Of a DNA stretch of 64,000 nt, positions 55,426-63,890 are shown in pieces. The position numbers and the translations under genes are program-made. Each line of letters starts with the position of its first letter. Position 1 is the stretch's first letter. The notes under the pieces were generated by a model. The model was not told the origin of the DNA, ran no database searches, and was given only the letters and a program-made list of their open reading frames with translations. Source of the stretch: Roseobacter cerasinus (lineage in GTDB: Bacteria > Pseudomonadota > Alphaproteobacteria > Rhodobacterales > Rhodobacteraceae); NCBI RefSeq assembly GCF_009811755.1, contig NZ_BLIV01000007.1, positions 205,912 through 269,911 of the forward strand. Direction: 5' to 3'.

Positions 55426-56153
55426 TCACTGAAAGCGATATCCAAGGACATTGGGTCAGACGCTGGATCAAAGCGCCCGGTTTCGAAGATCATGACACAC
55501 GTGTACATTGGATGCAGGCGGGTGCGATCTACGCCGATGTGCGCATTCCCCAAGACCGGCCGGATCTCAGCCATGACACCAGTCTTTCTGACTGTTCGGC
55601 GCAACAGCTTCACACACTGGCATGTTCAGAAGGGTTTGCCGGTCACGTCACTTTGGATGGCCAGAACTGCACGTGGCATCGCCACATCAACTGGCATGGC
55701 ACGCCAGATGGTCTCGACATTGGGGCCATCAGCTTTGATGAGGCTGGGCACATGTTGGAGCGTGGCGTGCTCGCGGATTACACTGAGCTTTGGGTGCAGA
55801 ATGCACAAAGCACGAGTCAAGTGTTGCGTTTCCACGGCGCAGACTATCACGGCGTTCTGGTCTCTTGCGGGGCTATGGGCGTTTTGGCAGTCGGACGACA
55901 GGACAAGCCCGCTTCAAGGCCTTTGGTCGCAGCGCTTGCGGCGGGACAGATACCAGATGGCATCGGCGTGCTTTTTGACGGACTTCACGCTCTTTGCGAC
56001 ATCGACGGGAATACCGTGATCGCAAGTTCGGCCACTGATCCGCGCACCGAAGGTATGCCCGTTTTGTCGATCAACGAAGATGGCGTGACCTGGCACGCGA
56101 AGCAATTTGAAAGTATGGAAAAACGGGTCAAGATGTTCTGGAGCCAACATTAA
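55422..56153 (+). CDS. Unknown conserved-looking protein, possibly lipocalin/HRI1-like
   Basis: A 243-residue protein I do not recognise with certainty. I start at the GTG at 55422, which overlaps the cysteine hydrolase stop. It has no signal or membrane segment. Visible features are RVHWMQAGAIYADVRIPQDR, SEGFAGHVTLDGQNCTWHRH and YTELWVQNAQSTSQVLRF, an alternation of strands that suggests a beta-barrel like the lipocalin-type HRI1 proteins. WHRHINWHG is His-rich and could hold metal or haem. It is the last gene of the Pot-type operon, so it probably binds or processes the same compound. Confidence 0.7.
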   Translation: MITESDIQGHWVRRWIKAPGFEDHDTRVHWMQAGAIYADVRIPQDRPDLSHDTSLSDCSAQQLHTLACSEGFAGHVTLDGQNCTWHRHINWHGTPDGLDIGAISFDEAGHMLERGVLADYTELWVQNAQSTSQVLRFHGADYHGVLVSCGAMGVLAVGRQDKPASRPLVAALAAGQIPDGIGVLFDGLHALCDIDGNTVIASSATDPRTEGMPVLSINEDGVTWHAKQFESMEKRVKMFWSQH

Positions 56154-56772
56154 TCAAGGGGCAAGCGCGGCATCTGTGGGAGGCTCCGAAAAACTCTACA
56201 TCCTTTGAGTGTAAAACGTCTTCGATTGGAAACACTGGTTGTGTTGGCGCCGACCATTGTTTGAATCGTCGCAAGCTAGAAACAGCGACTTTTTAAGCCA
56301 ACGTCTAATGCTTAGAACGACGAGTTTTTGGTAAATTCCTCTACGAATGGCAGCTAGTCGTGCTACTTTACACTGTCAAGATTTGTGCGTGCGAAGCAAA
56401 GCACCCATTGCGCGCGCCTGTAGCGAAATCTCACGACTTCCGCTGTAGGCTCGCAGTTAGATTTCGCCGCTAGTTGTGTGAACTACGGCTCCTGATCTGC
56501 CAACGGTCGCGCATCGCGCGACAAGTCACGATATCAAGGGCCTGGCCTGAACGCCTGATGACCGGTCCTGGTCAGCGTGCCGCACCGGCACTGCCGCGTC
56601 AGCAAGGGTCCGTTCAGAGCCCATGCCAGCAGATTCTCCACGCTGCTCGAATGTCTACAATCGGAAAATCACCGTACTATCGCAGCCTATTGTGCCGCAC
56701 TATCTCGTGTATGGCGATAGTCGCGTTGTCCGTAGTCGAAAGTCGCAGGAAAGAGAATATTGAAACCCGGCT
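56154..56772. other. Intergenic stretch without a gene
   Basis: AT-richer sequence between two convergent genes. I see no coding sequence, RNA gene or clear hairpin terminator here. Confidence 0.55.
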
Positions 56773-59280
56773 TCATACAGACCTTGCAAGAAACCCACTT
56801 TCCAGAAAACCTACTACGTCTTCAGCGCATATCGGTTTGGCAAATAGATATCCCTGGCCAAAATGACAGCCTAGCTCCGCCAGTTTGTGTCGTTGCTCTT
56901 CCGTTTCTACACCTTCTGCGACAACACTGGCATTCAAGCCCTTAGCGACGTGTAGAAATCCTGAAATAATAACCTCTGAACTGTGATCTGAAAACAGTTT
57001 TGCTACGAAACTCTTATCGATTTTGACTTCGTCAAAACTGTATTCCTGTAAATGTCGGAAAGAGCCATACCCGGTTCCAAAGTCATCCATCGAAAGCGAA
57101 ACGCCAGCAGCAGAGAAGCTTTGCAGAGACGAACGGATCGCTTGGGCGGAGCGGTCTAAGAGAGCGTTTTCCGTGACCTCAACAGTAATCCAGGAAACGA
57201 GGTCTTCGTTATTCTTGAAAAGATCCAAATAGCCGTCACGTGTTTCGCGAGAGGCCAAACTACTCTCCGAGACATTCATAGAGAAGCGAGGCTTTAATGT
57301 TCCCTGTTCATGCACATGTCGCATCACCTGTATCGTGCGCCCTGCTATCAGGATGTCCAGCTCCGCCTGAGAGCCGAAATACTCAACAACATCCAAAAAC
57401 TCAGCCGGTGTAGAGACTTCACCGTTTGGGCGACGCCACCTTGCGAGAGCTTCAAAACCTGTAACTTCGCCCGTATTCAGATTGATTTGCGGTTGAAACA
57501 CAGGGAAGATCGCGCCGTTTTCCAGCGCAGTTACGACGTCCCTTCGGGCTTCGTTTCCGTAGCGTCGGGTTTGAAGTGAGCTTCCGTAGATTTCAAAGTT
57601 CTTGTGAGGATTGTTCTTAGCCGTGAACATCGCCACGTCTGCGCGTGCAAACATGTCTTGTGGATGCAGAACCGCATCGTCATGGATGGCGACTCCGATG
57701 CTCACGCCGACAAAGAGTTCTTTGCCTGCGAAGGCGATTGGTGCGGATACAATATCTTGCAATCGGTCAGCGAGAAAGGACAGATGCTCGGGGGAAGCTG
57801 CATTGCGAACGACGAAGCCGTACTCATCGCCTCCCAGACGCCAGAGCTCTGACTTGTCAGGCGCAAAGTTTTTAAGCCGCTCGGCGACTTCTTGTAACAC
57901 TTTATCCCCAGCGCCGTGGCCAAAGGCATCGTTTATCGGCTTGAACTCGTCCAAGTCGATGTACACAAAAGCGTCCCCATCGTTGAAGGGCATCTGGGTG
58001 TCGACAGACAGCCTTTCCTCCATGTCTCGCCTGTTTGGTAGTTTGGTGAGGTGATCTGTTCTGGCGTCCTTCTCCGCAATCTGAGTTTGAAGAAGTTCTT
58101 CGCGGAATTTCTCGACGACGTTGTGCAGTGACTTGATTTCGGTCAGCCTAAGACTGACCGGCTTTTTATTGCTGACGTTCAGATCACCTGATGCCAATCT
58201 GGACAACACACCTGTTGTGTAAAGAATTGGCAACACGAGGTGCCTTCGAAGTGTCGCGATAATCCAGATCAACGATACAAGGGCAGCTGTTGAAGCAAGC
58301 GATGTTGACCAGAACGTTTTCAAAGAGGCGGCTTGCCGGTCACTCCAATACGTCTGGATATCCTGCCCGGAAACAGAAGCGACCTCCGAGATGGCAGCAA
58401 GTGCGGTAGATGACAGGTCAAAGAACGCGTCATAGGAAGGGATTTGCGCAAAATCCTCGGTGTCGAATGCCGTGTCTATTTGCGACAGGAGCAGCGTATG
58501 CCGTTTATAATAGGCGGCATCGGCACGAACGTAGGCCTTGAAAATTGAGCTCTCGGGATCGAGTCGTTGCGCGACATTTCGCAGTGTGTCCCATGTCTGA
58601 CTACCGAGCCTCAGATGTTCTTGGGTTATACTCTTTTTGGGTTCGGGTATCGCGCGTAGTTGCATGGTCGCGATGACGTAAGGGGTCCGTACGCGGCCAG
58701 CGAATTCTCGGGCTTGCCACGCGAGATGCTGCAATTGAAAGGCATCATACGAGTTCGCACTAATTTGGCTGGTTGGTATTTCCAAGGATGCGCGTATTGC
58801 AGCTGTTTGGTCAATGATAGCAATCAACTGTTTAATGAAAGGCTCGCAATTTTGATCGCAAATACCGGTTGTCAAAAATGCTGCATCGATGTCTTGACGT
58901 GTCTTTGTCAACGCTATCTGCATCTTTTTCGCCTGCCGTTTGAAAGACTCTAAGCGCAAGTCAAGAGTGTCGAAATTTTGACTAATTTCGGAGAAGGCGG
59001 CAGAAAAGTGCTGATCAACAATACGCCGTTGTGTCTCCAGGCTTTGTGTGAAGATCGACCGATTTTCGAGCTCAACGGCAAATGCGACTTGCGATAAGCT
59101 TCGTTCTAGGGAAAGTGCCACTTGACCATCTATCCAAGAGGCCGTCGCTCGCGCCACTGAAGCGCTTCGTTTGTCTTGCGTATGCTCGTTCCATGAAGCA
59201 TAAGAAATACTAATCAACAAGGCGATCAATGGCGCACTCAATAATACTAGTGCGACGAATAAAAATTGCTGGATTTTCAC
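56773..59280 (-). CDS. Membrane-bound GGDEF-EAL cyclic-di-GMP protein
   Basis: An 835-residue protein. A signal-anchor helix (about 6-28) is followed by a helical periplasmic domain of about 290 residues, with two cysteines (C141, C145) spaced CDQNC. The second membrane helix is at about 325-346, then a HAMP-like linker. The GGDEF domain (about 405-570) reads RLGGDEYGFV at its active site, so the last F is Y, a mild change. The EAL domain (about 590-830) has GFEALARW, EVTENALL, SMDDFGTGYGSF, KIDKSF and EGVET, all consistent with active phosphodiesterase. It probably tunes c-di-GMP in response to a periplasmic signal. GC content is visibly below the flanking nitrogen locus. Confidence 0.93.
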   Translation of the reverse strand: MKIQQFLFVALVLLSAPLIALLISISYASWNEHTQDKRSASVARATASWIDGQVALSLERSLSQVAFAVELENRSIFTQSLETQRRIVDQHFSAAFSEISQNFDTLDLRLESFKRQAKKMQIALTKTRQDIDAAFLTTGICDQNCEPFIKQLIAIIDQTAAIRASLEIPTSQISANSYDAFQLQHLAWQAREFAGRVRTPYVIATMQLRAIPEPKKSITQEHLRLGSQTWDTLRNVAQRLDPESSIFKAYVRADAAYYKRHTLLLSQIDTAFDTEDFAQIPSYDAFFDLSSTALAAISEVASVSGQDIQTYWSDRQAASLKTFWSTSLASTAALVSLIWIIATLRRHLVLPILYTTGVLSRLASGDLNVSNKKPVSLRLTEIKSLHNVVEKFREELLQTQIAEKDARTDHLTKLPNRRDMEERLSVDTQMPFNDGDAFVYIDLDEFKPINDAFGHGAGDKVLQEVAERLKNFAPDKSELWRLGGDEYGFVVRNAASPEHLSFLADRLQDIVSAPIAFAGKELFVGVSIGVAIHDDAVLHPQDMFARADVAMFTAKNNPHKNFEIYGSSLQTRRYGNEARRDVVTALENGAIFPVFQPQINLNTGEVTGFEALARWRRPNGEVSTPAEFLDVVEYFGSQAELDILIAGRTIQVMRHVHEQGTLKPRFSMNVSESSLASRETRDGYLDLFKNNEDLVSWITVEVTENALLDRSAQAIRSSLQSFSAAGVSLSMDDFGTGYGSFRHLQEYSFDEVKIDKSFVAKLFSDHSSEVIISGFLHVAKGLNASVVAEGVETEEQRHKLAELGCHFGQGYLFAKPICAEDVVGFLESGFLARSV

Positions 59281-59605
59281 AACCGAACTCCCGGCTCCTC
59301 ACTAAAGTGGTAGCAATAGCAAGAACGTGCTAATGCAAACAAAAAATGTGATCTTTTTCAGCTTCTTTTTTTGTCAAAGAGTCGCATTATTTTTTGAAAA
59401 TCTTATTTAATTTGATAACAAATTCAGGTGTTTGCCGCAGAGTTCGTCTTGTCATGCTTGATTGAGGTACTGCTGCCGGAATGATGCTGAAACTCGGCAA
59501 GCCCACGACAAGTGACATTCGCTCTCGCTGTTCTCGTACTCGACTGGCTTTAAAACCTGATCTTCGGAAGAAAAGGTCAGGTCGACGGCGACCTTTTCAC
59601 TTCAT
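59281..59605. other. AT-rich promoter region between two minus-strand genes
   Basis: No gene is visible. 59320-59430 is strongly AT-rich with several A/T runs and presumably holds the promoter of the GGDEF-EAL gene. Confidence 0.5.
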
Positions 59606-61195
59606 TCATGCGCGCGAGCACCAAAAGGTCTCGTTCTCAAGCAGATCGAGCCACAGCTCCGGACGTGCATGGACCAGCGTGTGGCCGGTTCGTGGAACGG
59701 GGACAACTGTCCCTCCGACATGGCTGGCCAGACTATTGACCTTCGAGAGGGGAGCACTGGCATCGTCCTCACCATGCAGGAATGTAACCGGCACGGACAG
59801 ATCACAGAGCGTCCCGTGCCAAGCGGTTCCCGCGAGCGCAGCATCAAAAAAGAAACCGTCGGGCCCTTGAATTGTATGCCACCCGTGCCCCCGCCAGAAC
59901 TGCTCTGAAACCCTTGGGTCTTTGCAAGCGGCGGTGTCTGCCTGTGACCCAGCGAAGACGATGCTTCCAAATGCCTCGGGACCGCCTTCCAAAAGCCGCT
60001 CGCCGCCCAAGCGTGCAAGTGCTTTTCCTGCCCGCATCGAAATCCGGCTCAGAACAGGGAAAACGCGCTGTTGCTGGGGAATTGCCATGAGATCCGACAA
60101 GTTTGGCATCGGTGGAAGACAGGAGATAATCAAAACTCGCTCAATCCGCTCGGGCGCCATCGCTGCCAAGGTCAACGCGCCGGCCGCGCCGATATCGTAG
60201 GAAATCAGATCAGTTTTCCGTATTCCTGCGCTATCGAGAACGGACAGAGCCTGTTGCGCCGCTACCTCTGGACCTGTTCTCCAGTTCGATCCGGTTTCAG
60301 GCGTGCGTCCGTGGTTCGGGCGCCCCGGCGCGATCACGAAGCGCGACGCCAGGCGGTCGCGTGCGCGTGCAACGAACCGGCAGCCGCCTAAACAACCGTG
60401 CATAAACAAAAGCGGCTTGCCGTCAGGAGACCCGTCGCACAAAACCTCGACCGGCCATTGCGCCCCATGCCACACTCTGGCTTCGCCACTGCGGACCACG
60501 GCTGAAACTGGCGCACCGACAGAAGGGTGGGCGTTCAGCCCATAGATGATATGCGCGAATTCCAAGACATTGGACACGTTTGTCTTTTGGAAAATGGCTT
60601 TGACCTGGCTTCGTATTGTCTCGGTCGAGCGCCCCCGGATTTCAGCGATCACCTTTGCACGCAACCCTTCGAACAGGGCGCGGGCAACCTCGGTTTCTGT
60701 TTCGCTTAGCAAGAAGTCCCGTCGCAGGGCTTCGCCAATCTCAGGACGCCAGAACGTAATCAACGCACGGGCTAGAACACCCGTCTCCGTCCGTTTGATC
60801 CCTACAAGCGCAGTGCGCTCCTCGGGCAAGATGCGGGCGGATATCAACCGCTCGGGGCCACCATCTGCGACAACCGTCTCGAAGGTGGTCCGCCCTGCGG
60901 TATTCAGCAAAGCCATGAGATCCTCACCAGGGCTGAGAATGAGCCCATCGGCAGCTGCCGCAGTCATCCGGGCAACGCGGCCATTGGGCCGGACGACGAA
61001 TGGAATGATCTCTGCACCACGCCAACCATCAACCGCGAGCTCAAGCCTTGAGACGAGCGCGTCGAAAGACGCGGTCATCCTATCCAACCCAGCCTTGTCT
61101 CCTTGCTCTGCTAACTCAGCAACTTTTGGAAGGAGATCATCGAACGAGGTTACATCGAAGGGCGCGGCTGGCGCTTGCTCCGGAAGGTCGCTCAA
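59606..61195 (-). CDS. LuxR-type regulator fused to an alpha/beta hydrolase
   Basis: A 529-residue fusion. Residues about 60-140 look PAS-like (FVVRPNGRVARMTAAAADGL). Residues 162-220 are a LuxR HTH (LLSETETEVARALFEGLRAK, then RSTETIRSQVKAIFQKT). Residues about 240-525 are an alpha/beta hydrolase: oxyanion loop FMHGCLGG (264-271), nucleophile elbow SYDIGAAG with D334 in place of the usual serine, acid D477 or D478 (HGEDDAS) and H505 (PRTGHTLVHA). An Asp nucleophile is typical of epoxide hydrolases and haloalkane dehalogenases. The protein probably senses or degrades a small hydrophobic ligand and controls genes accordingly; that is inference. No target gene is evident nearby. Confidence 0.9.
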   Translation of the reverse strand: MSDLPEQAPAAPFDVTSFDDLLPKVAELAEQGDKAGLDRMTASFDALVSRLELAVDGWRGAEIIPFVVRPNGRVARMTAAAADGLILSPGEDLMALLNTAGRTTFETVVADGGPERLISARILPEERTALVGIKRTETGVLARALITFWRPEIGEALRRDFLLSETETEVARALFEGLRAKVIAEIRGRSTETIRSQVKAIFQKTNVSNVLEFAHIIYGLNAHPSVGAPVSAVVRSGEARVWHGAQWPVEVLCDGSPDGKPLLFMHGCLGGCRFVARARDRLASRFVIAPGRPNHGRTPETGSNWRTGPEVAAQQALSVLDSAGIRKTDLISYDIGAAGALTLAAMAPERIERVLIISCLPPMPNLSDLMAIPQQQRVFPVLSRISMRAGKALARLGGERLLEGGPEAFGSIVFAGSQADTAACKDPRVSEQFWRGHGWHTIQGPDGFFFDAALAGTAWHGTLCDLSVPVTFLHGEDDASAPLSKVNSLASHVGGTVVPVPRTGHTLVHARPELWLDLLENETFWCSRA

Positions 61196-61337
61196 GCTTT
61201 GATACCCTTTCGGAGATGTTCTCGAAGGCCCACGTGTCTAGAAAATCACGCCCGAGTATACACGCCGAATTCCACCCAGTTGTCAAATAGTGAGACGGCG
61301 ACGCCCTTGCTTCTCCGACTGGATCCGGCCTTCGCAA

Positions 61338-62249
61338 CTAGCGCGTCATTGATGTCTGGCGCCGCAACCACGTGAGACTGGCAAGCCCGGCGAGCATCAA
61401 CCAGCCGCCAGCAGGAAGTGGTATCGGCGCGGGCGTTCCAGGGCCGCTTGGGCGGCCCGTCGCGTCGGCTAGGAAGTTGTTGTTGGAAGCTACGAGGTTC
61501 AGGCCTGACGAGGTCCTGAAGTCCAGATAGCCCGTGTTTGTGAAATCAGCGTTTGTGCGACCCTCGTTGCTGCCGGCGGTGGAGCCGACGAAGAACGAAA
61601 TACCGAACTCGAACGTTTGTCCGTCCACAAGATCGAATGACAGCTCTCTGAGCTCTGCAAAACTGTTGTTCTGTTGATATGTCAGAATTTCTCTGGTGCT
61701 GTTGAAGGTGCCTCTATCGCCAATGAAGGTCTGGCTTGCACCGGATCGATCCTGCTTGGTGACGATCCGGTTGCCGTCGCGAATATCGGCGGTTAGCTCG
61801 ACATCAGCTCTGCTGCCCGCATTGTACCCGCGTCGGCTGTTTTCGGTGCCTGCGTTAAAGAACGCGCCATCATAGTCAAACTGGAACGTCGCCGTTCCAG
61901 ATCCTCGCGCGACGAAGCTCTCGGTCAGAGTGACTTTGATGTTGCCGCCAGCGCGGGATGCGTCGGACAAGCCTCTGTCCAGCGACGCGAAGCTTCCGAG
62001 CCGGAAAACGCCGGTGCGCGAATCAACAAAGTAGTTCGATGTGCCCTCACCGCGGCCGAGCGCCGCTGCATCTTGTCCGCGGGCGAAACCATCGATTTCA
62101 CGGGATAGTCGAGTTTCCGAGCTTTCCTGGCGCACACCGCTCAGTCCGTTGTCCACGACTGAGACAAGTCCGGTAACGTCCAAAGTCGCGGCAAAGCCTG
62201 CCGCAGGTGTGAACAAGATCGCTGACAAAAAAACGCACGGCTTCCACAT
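61338..62249 (-). CDS. Exported protein with VPLPA-CTERM sorting signal
   Basis: A 303-residue protein. I start at the ATG at 62249 behind GAGGT, giving a Sec signal peptide (CVFLSAILFTPAAGFAATLD). The mature part is rich in Gly, Ser, Asn and Thr and looks like a beta-sandwich. The C-terminus has the sorting module: PIPLPAGGWLMLAGLASLTW followed by the basic cluster LRRQTSMTR. Such signals direct processing by exosortase-like enzymes and anchoring or release at the surface, often with exopolysaccharide. No exosortase gene is in the window. Confidence 0.85.
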   Translation of the reverse strand: MWKPCVFLSAILFTPAAGFAATLDVTGLVSVVDNGLSGVRQESSETRLSREIDGFARGQDAAALGRGEGTSNYFVDSRTGVFRLGSFASLDRGLSDASRAGGNIKVTLTESFVARGSGTATFQFDYDGAFFNAGTENSRRGYNAGSRADVELTADIRDGNRIVTKQDRSGASQTFIGDRGTFNSTREILTYQQNNSFAELRELSFDLVDGQTFEFGISFFVGSTAGSNEGRTNADFTNTGYLDFRTSSGLNLVASNNNFLADATGRPSGPGTPAPIPLPAGGWLMLAGLASLTWLRRQTSMTR

Positions 62250-62534
62250 AAGTACCTCTTCCACAAATTCTTCAAACCAAAGGCGTTTAGCAAAGCGCCA
62301 CGCCCTCAATCCTTCACACATCCGCGTGAAAAGACATCACCCTACGGGGTGAAAGACTGATCGTTGATGATGTTGCTCCGACAAGTTTGGTCGTTGTGGT
62401 TTCATGCTCCGTCTAAGATGGCCTTCACCCTTCAGATCGATCGGCAACTGTTACCAAATCTAGGGCCGTGTTGACAAAAGAGACACACGCATCAGCCATT
62501 GGTGTTCTTTGCTGTCCTGTGGCGGAGCAGAGGC
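62250..62534. other. Intergenic stretch, probable promoter of the VPLPA-CTERM gene
   Basis: No coding sequence is evident. It should contain the promoter of the minus-strand gene starting at 62249. Confidence 0.45.
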
Positions 62535-62930
62535 TTAAGCCGACAGCAGCGACCAGCGGCCGGGGATTTGGGCGGCCATAACGCGTTCTCCCAACGGCAC
62601 TACCTCTGTGCCGTCGTACAGCAATGCTCCAAATGCAAAGCTATCCCCGCTCACGTCGGCGAGGGTCTCAAAGCCGCCGTATTCTGATGTGCGCGGAGTC
62701 GCAGATGCCTTGATCTAAGGGCTGGCTATCATCCTGTCGTCGAGCTCAAGAACGATATTCACGTCTCGCATCATCGCAAATTCCACCGAAGCACTTTCGG
62801 AGTTGTCTTCAGAATTTGCAAGTGTGCGTTGACCTGAAGAACCGGAAGGAGCCAGGACAACACCAGGAAGACGTTCGGTTTGGCATATGTCGCGAAAGCA
62901 GCTATTTCTGAGCGATTTTTGCCATCTCAT
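62535..62930 (-). pseudogene. Possible decayed reading frame interrupted by TAG
   Basis: One minus frame runs from about 62930 to a TAA at 62535 with a single TAG at 62715. The part after the TAG reads YGGFETLADVSGDSFAFGAL, then EVVPLGERVMAAQIPGRWSL, which looks coding in residue use. I do not recognise a family. No start codon follows the TAG closely, so it is either a relic or a chance frame. Confidence 0.25.
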
Positions 62931-63038
62931 CTAAACCGTGCTTTCGCCGCCGCTCAATCCGACACCTCAGAGCGCGGGACGGAGCACTCTTTCGCTGCTT
63001 TCATTCCAATGACCGCATTTGTCGCCTCGGAGTTATAT

Positions 63039-63622
63039 CTATCGCGCGTATCCCTTTTCGGCGGGATGCTCGTAGGCCGCAAATCGCGTCAGCACTGAGC
63101 TGATATCCGTTTCGAAGATTAGCATGTCGCGGTGCTTCTCCGAAAGGAAGCCGCGCGCGACCATTCGATCAATCATCGTCAGAAGCGGATCGAAGAAACC
63201 AGCGACGTTCAGAAGCGCAATCGGTTTTCGGTGATACCCGATCTGCCCCCAAGTCCATTGTTCAAAGAACTCTTCCATCGTGCCCGTTCCGCCCGGCCGT
63301 ACAATAAAGGCATCCGACATATCAGCCATTTTTATTTTCGTTCGTGCATATCTAAAACGATCATCAGTTCCGTCAGATCTGGATGTGCAATTTCCTTATC
63401 GACCAACTCTTTGGGCATAACGCCGATGACCTGCCCACCGTGGCTTAGACATGCATCCGCGACCGCACCCATAAGCCCGACCCGTCCTCCGCCGTAGACG
63501 ACCGTGCGGTTTTGATATCCAAGCTGCGCGCCAACCAGGCCGGCCTCGGACGCGAAGTCATGCCCGTTGCCTGTGACAGACCCGCAAAAGACACCAACAG
63601 TGCGGATTGGGTGGCGTGTCAT
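63039..63622 (-). pseudogene. LOG-family (TIGR00730) protein with an internal frameshift
   Basis: Two adjacent frames together make one full LOG-family protein (cytokinin riboside 5'-monophosphate phosphoribohydrolase-like nucleotidase). The first (63332-63622) has VGVFCGSVTG and VVYGGGRVGLMGAVADACL and ends DMHERK. The second (63039-63329) continues KMADMSDAFIVRPGGTGTME, with the catalytic PGG-x-GT-x2-E motif. At the joint the minus strand reads CGAAAATAAAAATGG. One more A in the first A-run would restore HERKIKMADM in frame, so a single-base indel in a homopolymer explains the break. It could be a real mutation, slippage or a sequencing error. It overlaps the PfpI fragment by 4 bp. Confidence 0.8.
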
Positions 63623-63890
63623 ACCAATCCCGCCGATTTTGCAAAGGGATCACGGGTTGAATCCTTATGCCATTGATATTCAGTACCCAAGGCGACCCTG
63701 TCGGCGGCGGCCATGCCATAAAGGTCAGCGATGACGGCGAGGGACATATCCATTCCTGCGGAAACCCCGGAGGAGGTGAAGAACTTCCCATCCTCGACCC
63801 ATCGCGCCTCTCTGACCCATTCCACATTTGGGGCCAAATGCACGGTGTCCTTGAAATCAAGTTTATTGGTGGTTGAGCGATGTCGAAAAC
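63619..63890 (-). pseudogene. DJ-1/PfpI-family protein, C-terminal part only
   Basis: The minus frame reads RSTTNKLDF, then PNVEWVREARWVEDGKFFTS and SGVSAGMDMSLAVIADLYG, the C-terminal half of DJ-1/PfpI (isonitrile-hydratase-like) proteins. Homology stops at about 63890. Upstream in frame is non-homologous sequence and then a stop, so the nucleophile-elbow cysteine and the first half are absent. It remains coupled to the LOG gene by an ATGA overlap, indicating an original two-gene operon cut by a rearrangement. Confidence 0.75.

Noticed and set aside
62464..62480. GGGCCGTGTTGACAAAA as a possible IS5-type terminal repeat
   Set aside because: No second copy or transposase fragment is found nearby, so the resemblance cannot be supported.
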